Assembly (NCBI GenBank): GCA_030490835.1
Contig: CM059975.1
Coordinates: 33,202,133-33,266,132 of the forward strand
Direction of reading: 5' to 3'
Origin: Annona cherimola
Taxonomy: Eukaryota > Streptophyta > Magnoliopsida > Magnoliales > Annonaceae
DNA length: 64,000 nt
Shown here: in pieces, positions 23,721 through 34,077 of the stretch
How positions within the stretch are numbered: position 1 is the first letter of the stretch
How the letters are laid out: each line of letters opens with the position of its first letter
Notes under the pieces: generated by a model
Told to the model about the DNA's origin: nothing
Database searches by the model: none
What the model saw: the letters and a program-made list of their open reading frames with translations, nothing else
Position numbers and translations under genes: made by a program

Positions 23721-24453
23721 TTTATGAGTGATGAGGTTTTTATCTAATCCTGGTATATCATTATAAGAAAAGGCAAAATTTACTAACCTCAATTTAAAAA
23801 AAGTTATCATTAAACCCTTTTCCTCTTCCGATAAGTGCTTTCGTACTCTTAGCATTTTGGGGTCGTCTTCATTTCCTAAGTTGACAACATCAAACTCTTC
23901 AATAATTGTCTCGTCTTTGCATTCTATTTTCTCTATTTGTTTTTGTAATTCTTCCTCTTCTCCTCCTTTATTGTTATTTTCTTCTGAAAATTCTAAAGTG
24001 GTTTGGGCACAGTAAATACTGGCCTAAAGCTCTTTCTCAGTGGGTCCTCTTTTCTTATATCTTGGCCTTATAACTAGAACTTTTGGTAGTAAAGAAGTTA
24101 AGTAGGCTGGCGATGTATAACATCCCCTTTCATTATTTCTAATGCTTGCTTTGAAAGCATTTTTTTCCTTGAATGACTGTATTTTGAGTCATTAATACTG
24201 TGTCTAGTTGTTTTTCTTTTCTTAACTCATGTACGAAAAATTCTGCACTTAAGAAGATATTTTGGATTTTGGTCTTCTTAGGTTGTGGCTCATCCGGATC
24301 ATATCATAAACCATATTTATATTTTTTGTTGGATATTGATTAAATTGACTTTTGCTCAATGTCTTATTTTATATTGAAAGATTTGTCTCTTCGCTGGTGT
24401 AATTATGCAATTGAAAGACATTATAGAACCCAAGGGAATGAAATTTATATCTT

Positions 24454-25005
24454 CTATAGGTGACTCAGCGAATGGTAATGATTAGATGATTCATAGGCTT
24501 CTACTAAAGGAATTTCATGGCTTGATTTTTCCCTATGGATAATTATTTTAGAATTGGCTTTGATTATGATTATTTTTTCATTAATTACAAATTTAATTTT
24601 TTGATGCAGTGAAAATGAAACAATTTCTACCTGATGTATCCATAGTCTTCCTAGCAACATATTAAATGAGACAGGTATTTCTAATATTTGAAATAATATA
24701 GTCATGATTTGCGGGCCGATCGTTAGACTAATATCTAACTCTCCCATGGCAGGTCTGGTGGTATTATCAAATGCTCTAACACAAATATCGTTTGAGTGAA
24801 GACCATCTATGGGGACACCTAATCTTTTGATCGCCCTTAATGGGCATGCATTTAAATTAGATCCATTATCCATAATTACAAAGGGGACTTTGAGATCTTT
24901 GTACTGGATTGTGATATTTAGAGCATGTGCATGACATCTTCCTTCAGGTGGAAGTTCTTCATCTGTGAATGTGAGTGCGTTTTGAGATATAATTTGCCCT
25001 ACCAT
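24454..25005 (-). pseudogene. Tat element aspartic protease
   Basis: VIMDNGSNLNACPL carries the catalytic aspartate, with DNGS in place of the usual DSGS or DTGS. This variant is common in plant Tat proteins. ILEIPVSFNMLLGRLWIHQ follows, the second conserved block (ILGRPW-like). The frame is 183 codons; flanking pol and gag parts are in other frames. Confidence 0.82.
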
Positions 25006-25609
25006 ATGTGCAACTGCCTCTGGTTCAACTTCTTTTGAAATGTAAGTCTTATTTAAATTTTTTGTAAAAGCCTCACGATGTAAAGTAGAAGTGCATAGTA
25101 ATTTCCATATAGAAATTTATACTGGCAAAGATTTGAGTTGTGTGGCTATGTCATAGGTTGAATTTTCTCCTTTTTCAAAAATAGGAGATTTTTTATTTAC
25201 CTCCCGCAAATTTATCGTCCCATTTGGCTGAATGTTTCCTATCTCTAAACATTTCGAAAGTTCTGGGTACTTCCATGGTACCTGATGTAAGTCATAAGAA
25301 AATTTTTCATCTTGATTTGTGATCCTTAAGTTCCTAAAACCTGGCAGGATCAAAGTTTCTGTAGTATTCGGGACATGAACGGGGGATTTCTCTGTGGTGC
25401 AACTTTTAAGACTATTTCAGGTTCTACTATTCGTATCATATTAACTTCATAAGTTTTATGTATTCTTTAGTACTCATGAAATACTAAATTTACTACCCTT
25501 GGAACATCATTTCTGTGCGTTGGTAAAAGATTTTGTATGACATTTTCATTTGGCACATTATGAGCTACTTTAATCCTCCCTTCATCAATTAGGTCTTAGA
25601 TCACATGTT
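25006..25609 (-). pseudogene. Gag-protease linker of the Tat element
   Basis: Short frames only; the longest is 25,117-25,353. Sequence like AYHQGRGHTTDRCF near the upper edge is the zinc-knuckle tail of gag. No other domain is visible. Confidence 0.6.
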
Positions 25610-26720
25610 TTAGGGTAAAACATCGATCAGTCGTGTGACCTCTTCCTTGATGATATGCACAATATTCTTCTTCTCTATAATTATTTGGTAAAGGGTTGGG
25701 AGTGGTCTTGGCTGTAATGGACTTAGGATATTTTTCTTGATTAGCATGTTAAGGATATCAGTATATGACATTGCTATCCTAGTAAATTTTCTAAAAGATT
25801 TTCTTGCTTCTCTTGACTTTTCTCTTGTCTCAATTGCGTTTACCTCTTGTATTTTATTCATGATATTGCCTGTGCTCTTGACTTTGATTTTTTTCTAGCA
25901 GCCCCATTCTAATAAGGTCATGGTTATATCACTCCTTGTCTTATCCCTGCCTCTACTTGATCCTCTGCTTGAATTAGTTGAGTAAAATTTGTATAAGGAT
26001 AGGAGATAAGAGAGCCCGATATGCTATGGTGAGTAGCAATCACTATTATAGATATTTACTCACTCATGGGCAGAGGTACTTTCATCTTAGCGGCAAGAGC
26101 CCTCCATCTAGAGTCAAAATCAGAGAAAGTTTCATTTGGCTTTTGCTTTAAACTTTCTAAGTCAGCCCTTTTAGGTGTCGTGTTTAATTTGTAAGAAAAT
26201 CTATCTACGAATGCGGAGGATAACTCATCTCATATTCTAATTTGTTTATAATCTAACGACGTATATCACTCTAAGGCATCCTTTTTTAGACTATGTTGAA
26301 ACAAATGTATTAAAAAAAATTTTCTTTCACCAAAGAATATAAGATTCCACAATAAGCTTTTAGGTGTGCCTAGGACATGAATCTCCTTCATAATGAGGTA
26401 AGGATGATATTTCAAACTTGTCAGGTAAACTAATGTCGGGGAAAGAACATAAATCTTCTATTTTTGATGAGGACAATCCTTCTCTACCATGTTACCTTAC
26501 TTTGTCTTCTAGTTGCTTTAATTGAGATTGAAGAGTTTTTTTTTACTTTTTCAATTTTATCCGTGGCATGTTTTAGAATTTCTTCTTCTTCTTCGTAATG
26601 ATCCATGTCTTTTTCCTTATGTCTATTACTAGTGGAAATGTCTTCCCTGTTATCCTCTTGGTTCCTAGATGGGTATAAGGTTTCTAACCTTTCTAAGACT
26701 TTAACTATCATTTCCACTAA
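25610..26720 (-). pseudogene. Tat element gag, broken
   Basis: On the minus strand near 26,100-26,330 shifted frames give FQHSLKKDALE, LESLKQKPNETFSDFDSRWR and LAAKMKVPLP, the retrotransposon gag core. A charged stretch (26,484-26,717) precedes it. The downstream frame 25,610-25,861 has YTDILNMLIKKNILSP and an H...C knuckle remnant. Several stops separate these pieces. Confidence 0.8.
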
Positions 26721-27150
26721 TTTGTCTACTCGTTGTGTTACACTAGTGAGATCTGTGACCAGATGATTTGAGGGTGATTTGAGTATGTGTTGCTTCAGTC
26801 ATATTTGTTTGACTTGCTTTAGACCTAGTGACCACCGGACTATGGGATGGTAGTATTTCTTTTTCACGCGCTATTCTTACTATATAGGTAGATTTTTAAT
26901 ATATAATGATACTTAAAATCTATGAATCTTTTCCCACGAGGCTATTAATTTCTTATTTTTACCTTTTTTTGCATTAGACCCCTTTTTTTAAAAGGAAAAT
27001 TAGAATCATTTTATTTTTAAAACTTTTTTTTAAAAAAAAATTTAGAAGGGTTTTTTTAAAAAATTCAAAATTTTTACTTTTTAAAAAAAAACCAAAAAAA
27101 ATATTCTCCTTGAGCTTTTACTAAGAAATAAAAATTAACACTCCTAATCG
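26721..27150. other. Untranslated leader of the Tat element
   Basis: It is AT-rich with A and T runs near 26,990-27,100. No open frame is seen between the primer site and gag. Confidence 0.5.
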
Positions 27151-27169
27151 ATCCCCAGCGGAGTCGCCA
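27151..27169 (-). other. Primer-binding site of the Tat element
   Basis: The minus strand reads TGGCGACTCCGCTGGGGAT, three bases inside the 5' LTR. TGG fits the CCA end of a tRNA, and this motif is seen at the same place in plant Tat-type elements. Which tRNA primes is not settled here. Confidence 0.85.
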
Positions 27170-27172
27170 AAA

Positions 27173-29315
27173 TGTAGCACTCGTGGTTTTTCTGTGCTAC
27201 AATGGGCCAACAAATGAGCCTAAAAATGTAAGATATGCTAAATAGAAATATAAATGAAAAGTAGTTGTGAACTAAGCAGGAAAGTAAATGAGCAAATATG
27301 AGAGAGGAAAATAAATATGAAATGAGAGTTAGCGGGTTAGCTGGTTAGGTATGATGCGAGTTAAATACAGAAATTAAACGTGTAAATAAAAATATAAAAA
27401 GATGTAGAAAAGGAGTTCAAGATCAGAAATGGAAAAAATGTAAAAGGTGTAGACATGAGAGTTAAAGAAAAAAAATACAAGCGTTAAAGCTTTTAAATGA
27501 CGCAAGTTCTTAGAGATTTTTAAATGATGCGAATTCGTCAAACACAAACATGTATCTCAATTAGGCACAATTAATAGTCAGTAAGATGCATCCATAAACT
27601 AATTAATATATTATTTTTTTTGGAGTCTCCACTAACCATATAACGGTGGTTAGTCTGTATACAATAAGGCACTGAAATACAGATATTTTCTGGGTGTACA
27701 CGTAACTTAGAAAAAATAAAACTTTATTTTTCCGGTGCATCGGTCCTAGGGGTGCTAAAAGTTAATATACATCTTATAAAAGCTCAAGAGAGTAGTGGCG
27801 AGAATTTAATCTCTAAGTTTTTTATGAGGCCCTAACTCAACCTGAAAGAGAGTATAGAAATTTCATTCCCATAAACGAAGTTTGCCTCATTTTTTTATGG
27901 TTAAGAAACAAGAAGATTTCGTTAAAAGTCAATGGACGAAAATTTAACTGTCGGATTTTTATTCACATCTATCATTTTTTATATGAAAAATGCGTAGATG
28001 CAAATGGTTGCGTTAAAAGAGACATGCCATGTAAACATTGTAACATGATGTAGATATAGTTAAATATCCGTTATATTACTTTTTTTTAAGAGAAAAAAAT
28101 GTGAAATGAAATAATAAAACAGTCTTACTTAAAAATAAAATAAATTTTAATTAAGCATGAACTAGATCGTTAGATGGACCAGATATAGGATTGATAAAAG
28201 AAAATTGTAGAAAAAAATTGAGAGAACGGGATGCAGCAGCGTTGTTTTTTTTTTTAAAAAAAAAGCAAAAGTGACGTGAAATGAAATGATAAAGCAACGT
28301 TAAAGTAAAACCATTTCATATACAACCAAACAAAGCACTAGACGGTCCAACTAGAGGATTAAAAAAATTAAAAAAAACGAAACGAGAAAGATAGGATGTG
28401 GCAGCGTTGGATTGTTCTCTTTTTTTTTTTTTTAAAAAAAAAGAGGTGAACGAAAGTAGAAATGGAATCGAGATATGGAAGATGAGCAGAATTGATATTT
28501 TTTTTTTGGCAAAAATGGGAAAATGATAGGGATTAGAGGAAATCGGGAGGAATTTGGGTATGTTTTTACATGGAGAGAATAGGGGAAGAGGGGGCTCCTT
28601 TTATAGCCTTTTATTTTTGAAAATTGCATATCGGTATATATTAGTAATATTTTGCACAACTCCACCTTTTCTTTTTTGCAAAATTCTATCCCAAAATGGA
28701 CTCCTTGGTAAATTTATGGGTGGTTTTGAAAACCACCAATGGGCCCGTTGTTTTGCTTGGCTATTAAGTCAACTCTTTCCTAGCCATTGATTTTGTGTAT
28801 TTTTCATCCTTCATTTATGCCTTGATCGTCACCTATTTTCCTTAATCTGAGATGAGGCCCACATTTATTGATATCTCCTATCCACTTTAGTGGTGTAGAT
28901 CTTTTTTTAGTGGGTTAGATCTAGTAGCTTTCATCCACAATTTGAAACGTTGCAAATCCACCTCCTTCCTTGGTTAAATTTATTTTGACCATTAAAATCT
29001 CATAAAATACAAATTATTTATTTAATCTAAACCGTCCATCACGTCGACTTTGCTTCAATTGTCTTGAGAAAATACTCTTTACTTTATCTCGAATGCAAAT
29101 TGCTCCTTATCTGTCGTATAGATTATTAGCCATTATTTCTTAAGCGGGCTTAAAGCATTAGAGGCTCATTTTCCACATAAATGCTACACAAAATTGGGCT
29201 TGCAAACATATGGGTCAAACATTTAAATATAAATCCATGAAGGGCCTTAGATGGGTGGGCCAAATGGTAATGAGCCTATTTAAAAATCTAATTTTCCCAT
29301 TTAAGTGGGGTGTCA
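27173..29315 (-). repeat. 5' LTR of the Tat element, 2,143 bp
   Basis: On the plus strand it runs from TGTAGCACTCG to GGGGTGTCA, so it has TG...CA ends on both strands. It is bounded inside by the primer site. Its outer 462 bp match 1-462. It contains homopolymer T-A runs and duplicated blocks. Confidence 0.92.
28080..28450. repeat. Degenerate internal repeats with T-run/A-run hairpins in the Tat LTR
   Basis: A block with GCAGCGTTG followed by a T run and an A run occurs near 28,230-28,262 and 28,399-28,441. A related T run, AAGAG and A run occurs at 28,078-28,100. GTGAAATGAAATRATAAA sequence follows two of them. The T-A runs could form perfect stems. Confidence 0.65.
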
Positions 29316-29830
29316 ACGTCCTCCATCTTCTTGAACCGTGGTAGAGCAAAAATGAATAGCGAATAGTGTGGTGATGAGGATCCATTTTTCGAAGATGACA
29401 CTGATGGATTTTTTTCAAGATGAAGATTTTAAAGGGAAACCAATTCATGGGAACGGGATGGAACTCATCTGAGCTTGTGGAAGGCTGATTTGATGTTTAT
29501 TGGCGCCGATTGAAAATCCACTTCTAGAAATTACAACACTGGTTTTCGAGGAAGAAGCTCTGTTTGGGGAAGATGTGATCTAGTTATGGTCCTCCAGCGG
29601 TGTGTGCAGATCTGTACACATGCGGCCTGTGTGAAGGTAATCTTATCCGTTAATCTTCATGTCTAGATAATCCAATAATTTTGTAATAATCCCATGAGTA
29701 TAAATCTGACTTGATTAGGCATCCTTAATTGCAAATTAATCATATAGTCTTCAAATAGCTTCTTTGCATGCAATAGGCCCAAAATTAATTATGTGGCCCA
29801 ACAATGGCTCAAAATTGGGGTGTCTATAAT
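29316..29830. other. Flanking sequence, no gene recognised
   Basis: Moderate GC near the Tat junction, with no long frame and no repeat family identified. Confidence 0.4.
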
Positions 29831-30690
29831 CTTCGATGAGAATAAATTTGTTGAATGTTGATGTAAGGATGAAATACAAGGAGGATTTATCATATGTGTA
29901 GTGTAGGTCTTGTAGTAAGAGATGCTGAAAAAGGATTGGTTGCAATTAGGAGTGTTAATGGTCATGGTCAACCCGTCAACCCGCTCGTCCAACATGTTTA
30001 TAAATGAGTTTGAGTTGGAATTTTTGAAAAAATGGGTTATGATCCGCTAACTCGTTTAATCATTTAATTAAATAAATGGATTAGGGTTGAGATTTTATAA
30101 CTTGTCAACTCGTTTAGTAACTCATATAACTCATATAACCCGTTCAACCTGCTTAATTCGTTCAACCCATTTAACTCGCTTAACTCATTAAAGTTATATA
30201 TATATACATGTAAACTCCTTGATTATTTTCCTTCTCTAAGTCTTCCTTCGGTCACCTAATTTTTATTTTTCCACTACTACCCTAATTCCATTTTCTCGTT
30301 ACTGCCCTATTTCCGTTTCTCCTACGCCGAAAACACTTTCTCGTCTCTTCCTCCAAGATCATTATCTACTAAAGTCTACGCTTTTAGGTTATTTGATATA
30401 TAACCCGTTAACAACCCACCAACCCGTTTATTAAATAGGTTGTAAATGGGTTAGGGTTGAAGTTTTTTAAATAGGTTAATAAACAGATTAGAATTGAGAT
30501 ATTTTAAATGGGTTAGAATTAGGATTAGACTCCAACTCGTATAACCCGATCCATTAACACCCCTAGCTGCAATTAGATGCTAGCGATGGAAGGGGAGAGC
30601 TGAACTAATGTGTTTTGAAGCATATGCAATAGTGCTAAGCATGATGTGGCTAAATGAAATGAATCAATACGCTAATAGATAATGTAAAGA
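29831..30690 (+). pseudogene. Remnant LINE-type RNase H, split by a MITE
   Basis: The plus strand gives INLLNVDV, then VGLVVRDAEKGLVAI, and beyond the MITE at 29,947-30,565 DASDGRGELMCFEAYAIVLS-like sequence in shifted frames. This matches the NVDGA...GVGVVIRD...AEA.A pattern of RNase H domains found at the end of plant LINEs. Frames are shifted and stops present. A host RNase H-like pseudogene is an alternative. Confidence 0.45.
29947..30565. mobile_element. hAT-type MITE, 619 bp
   Basis: The ends are TAGGAGTGTTAATGG and CCATTAACACCCCTA. The flanks GTTGCAAT (29,939-29,946) and GCTGCAAT (30,566-30,573) are an 8-bp duplication with one change. Subterminal repeats of AACCCGTT and its complement fill both ends. 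There is no coding frame. Confidence 0.88.
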
Positions 30691-31598
30691 TTCTATTAAC
30701 ACTAGGAAAGCTTATCAACAAAATAAAGAATCTTGGTAGTAATTTCAGATAGTGTGTCTTCACCAATATCTCACTAATAAAAAATAGTGTCACACATAAC
30801 ACTATAAATTTCACTTTACATCATGATATATGAATGTAAGATCGGTGGAAGATTTCCCCCTTGCATTTCGAAATCATATTGTAAAGATTTTTCTTTTTTG
30901 AATGATAGTTGGGCTTCTTTTCCCTGCCCTTAGTTTTCTGCTAATGTCTAGGACGAGTAGCTACTCGTAATTCTTTTAATAAAAAAGTTTTAGTTTAAAA
31001 AATTTTATATGTAGCCAAACATAAACATAAAATCATTTATTTAATAAGAAAACTATGGATCAAATTTTTGCATGACCTTATTTGATAAAGGTATAAAATC
31101 AAAATAACAAAATTTATTGATTTGAATACTAATTTTAAAGTTGTTAATTGGACATAATCGATCTCTAAAATATTATATTAGTGTAGATAAATAATTCTAT
31201 ATTAATTTACAACATTTTGCTTCCTGGAAGTGAACCTAAATGATTTTTCAAAATTTTCAAATGGTTATATATCAATAGGTATAAACTACACACCTAATTA
31301 AAATAATTTTTACAACATAAATAAAACAAATATTCTTAAACAAAATCATCAAATTACGTTTTAACTTCATCTTAAAAATAAACCCAATAGAAGAGTCCCC
31401 GTGAATTTATTTCCACTTAACCAATCTTTTATTATGATTTAATATCTTAACTACTTAATTATTCTATTTCTTCCATTATTATTCTTATTTTTAAATATTT
31501 TTCACATCTTTCCATGAATCTATTTTATTTATTTTATATTTATCATATTACACTACTTTTACACTTTTTCAAAAAAATTTTCCATACCTAGTTTTACA
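30691..31598. other. AT-rich intergenic stretch
   Basis: No open frame, RNA gene or repeat family is recognised. AATAAAAAA at about 30,979 could be the end of the LINE remnant. Confidence 0.4.
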
Positions 31599-31608
31599 AA
31601 TTAAAAAT

Positions 31609-32067
31609 GGGATAAATTCCCTTATACCCATAACAAATGCACATAATTTCTCTTATACCCACAATATTTCGTAAATTTCTTTTATACCCATAACATTTCA
31701 CCTTAAATTCTCCTCCTACCCATGTCGTTAAAACCACAGTTATCTACCCCATTGAAAAGACAATTTCGTCCATTTAAAATTTTTTAATTGAGATAATTTA
31801 ACCTTAACGTGACTCAATTGATGGTAGTAAATTATTATACAAGATATTAAAAAACTTGAAAGTCATATTAAGGTTAAATTATTTTAATTAGAAAAAAATT
31901 AAAAGGGTAACATTATATTTTGAATGGGGTAGATAATGATTGTTTTAACGGCGTGGGTATGAGAGGAATTGAGGGTGCAATATTATGGGTATAAAAAGAA
32001 TTTACCAAATGTTATAGATATAAAAGAAATTATGTGCATTTGTTATAGGTATAAGAGTAATTATTTT
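31609..32067. mobile_element. MULE-like MITE with long terminal inverted repeats, 459 bp
   Basis: Both arms, over 130 bp each, repeat the motif CTTATACCCATAAC and lead inward to CCGTTAAAAC and TCTACCCC. The flanking direct repeat AATTAAAAAT is present on both sides (31,599-31,608 and 32,068-32,077), fitting a 9-10 bp duplication. A diverged relative lies at 41,235. Confidence 0.82.
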
Positions 32068-32106
32068 AATTAAAAATTAATAAAAGTGAAAGTCGGTTTC
32101 GTGGTT

Positions 32107-32385
32107 TTCACTTCGTCTCGAGTCGTTACAACTTTATTTATTTATTTTTATTATTATTATTTTTGAGTCATTGTCACTTTATGCGCGAGTTACATTTACA
32201 CGTGTAAAAAGGAAACCGCGGCAAGTAACAGAGCAGCCCAGTTTGTGTTGTGGTTTTCCGTCTCGAGTCGTTAAAACTTTTTTTTTTTTTTTTTTCGGAG
32301 TCAGAGTCATTATAACTTTATGCACGAGTTACATTTACACGTATAAAAAGGAAACCGCAGCAAGTACCAGAGCAGCCCGGTTCTT
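32107..32385. repeat. Tandem duplication of about 140 bp upstream of the three-exon gene
   Basis: Two copies each contain TCTCGAGTCGTT, ACTTTATGC.CGAGTTACAT, TACACGT.TAAAAAGGAAACC and CAGAGCAGCCC. Copy 1 is about 32,107-32,246 and copy 2 about 32,247-32,385. It lies in the likely promoter region of the gene beginning at 32,647. Confidence 0.85.
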
Positions 32386-32646
32386 AGTTCTAACGGTCTT
32401 TTAAAAAATGGACCAGCGGCTGAACCGTTTTGAGCTCTGGTTCCCGGTAACCAGACCGACCGGTCAACCGGGGGCCAGTGCGGTCTAATTGCTATGAACC
32501 ATTCGAACTGACTGACAACGTGCGCACGCTCGTGAATTTTCATTCGCCGCGTTTTTTCCAAGTTGCAAGACCACAAACGATCACCTCTGTCTGTGACTCT
32601 GTTGCATCTTCCATTTTCCTCTCGCTCTGTAGCTCTCTTGGTCTCC

Positions 32647-34077
32647 ATGGCCGAATTCGGTGCTCCCTCATTCTCACTCAGCCTCGATCTCGAAATCGAT
32701 GTAGATCTCCCTGAATCGGGTCCACAATCCCCAATCCATGCGATGACCTCCCGCCAGTCTCCAAGCTACTACGACGACGACAAAGATGCCGTTTTCGTAG
32801 AAACCCTTGTTCCAGATCCCCTGCCTCCCTTCCGCAAGAGTTACCCACTTTTGCCTCCTCCTTCCGCCCTCGGTAGCTGGTGGGAGCTGCTTTGGAACAT
32901 TGGCGACAGCCTTAAGGAAACGCCCTCGCCGGAGGATCTACCGAGAGGTGAGGTTTTGGGATTTGGAATTTGTTCTTGAACCTTCAAATCGATTGGAATT
33001 GAGTAGCGGCTTCTGTGGTTTGAAAGGATCAACTTCTGATCAGTTTGATTCTGGACATTTAAATACAGGCAGCAGCCATTGGATCTCTCCAAAATCAACT
33101 ATTCGTCCTCTAAAATCACGTCTCTTGCATTCTGACAACTTGTGGGAAGACATCAGATCAAAGTTAGGAGAAAACTTGGACACACCTGCTTTTGATGACT
33201 TCTGTGGAGCATATATCAGGCCTGTCAAGGATTTCTCTGTCTCTCAAGGTTTGAAGGAAGTTTTTGGGGCGAGTAGTGAGACACTTCCTTCAAACTGTTT
33301 ATCAAATGAAAGATTTCATTTGCATGGAAACAACGGCCAAGAAGATGTAGATCGCTCTGGAAAACTCTCAAATTCATCTACGCCTGCTTACCGATATTTT
33401 TTCCATGATAATCTAAGCATCCAGAGATTAGTCCGTGATCGTCTTCGTTTCTTTTTTCCACTTGGTCATGATAATCCAAGCTTTCCTTCGAACTGTTTAT
33501 CAAATGAGAGAAGATTTCGTCTGCATGGAAACAATGGCCAAGAAGATGTAGATTGCCGTGGAAAACTCTCAAATTCACCTCCGCCTGCTTACCGATATTT
33601 TTTCCACGATAGTCTAAGCATCCAGAGATTAGTCCGTGATCGTCTCCGTTTCTTTTTTCCACTTGGTCATATGAGTGAGGGAGGAAACTGGCAGTCTGAA
33701 ACATCAGCTATTGATTACGCGTAAGTCATTTTATATCATTTTTCTTATGAATATTATCACAAAAATTTTAGATGGGTCTTCATTTTCTTCTCATTCTACT
33801 TTCAGAGTACTTATTTTACCATTACAGGAGTCAATTTGGCCAGAGAGAGATGCCTATTCAAGTTAATCGAAGTGAGAAGTTGCCCCCGAAAGAAAACTCA
33901 AAGGGGAAGAACAAGTTGAATAACATGAATGTGCCGGTGTCTCCACAAGATTCTGGGGGATGGGTCAATCCCAGAAGCAGTGCTTTCAGTGTGAAGGATA
34001 CTAGGAAGTTTGGCCTTCATATTGAAGGCCATTCTCCTGGCTCTGGTTGCTGGCATACAGGCCATGCTAGAACAAAG
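32647..34077 (+). CDS. Plant gene of unknown function, three exons seen, 3' end not found
   Basis: ATG at 32,647 opens MAEFGAPSFSLSLDLEIDVD. Exon 1 ends at 32,947, intron 1 is 32,948-33,068 (phase 1), exon 2 is 33,069-33,720, intron 2 is 33,721-33,827 (phase 2) and exon 3 is 33,828-34,077. All sites are GT-AG and the frame holds across both. Exon 2 encodes a YRYFFHD..SIQRLVRDRLRF block twice. Exon 3 has GGWVNPRSSA and ends in front of GTAACT. I know proteins with this start and the YRYFFHD block as uncharacterised plant proteins and assign no function. No terminal exon or stop is recognisable downstream, so the gene may be truncated. ATG 32,563, upstream in frame, is a less likely start. Confidence 0.7.
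33287..33680 (+). repeat. In-frame tandem duplication of 198 bp in exon 2
   Basis: The unit at 33,287-33,484 is repeated from 33,485, giving two copies of a 66-residue segment. Each runs from PSNCLSNER through GNNGQEDVD to YRYFFHD and RDRLRFFFPLGH. The second copy has one extra arginine after NER. Copies are close to identical, so the event looks recent. Confidence 0.93.

Larger units (their letters stand above)
1..29315 (-). mobile_element. Tat-lineage Ty3/gypsy LTR retrotransposon, nested and decayed
   Basis: This is a retroelement read on the minus strand: 5' LTR on the right, then primer site, gag, protease, RT, RNase H, a second RNase H-like region, integrase, an antisense extra gene, polypurine tract and the 3' LTR, which runs off the window start. 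The two LTRs match through their outer part (1-462 against 28,854-29,315). RT before integrase is the Ty3/gypsy order. The second RNase H with its NVAEYEA-like segment and the long region between integrase and 3' LTR are traits of the Tat lineage. After removing the three nested insertions the element would be roughly 19 kb, which suits Tat. Every coding domain carries stops or frameshifts, so it is inferred to be immobile. The base right of the element (29,316-29,320) would be the target duplication, but its partner lies outside the window. Confidence 0.88.
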
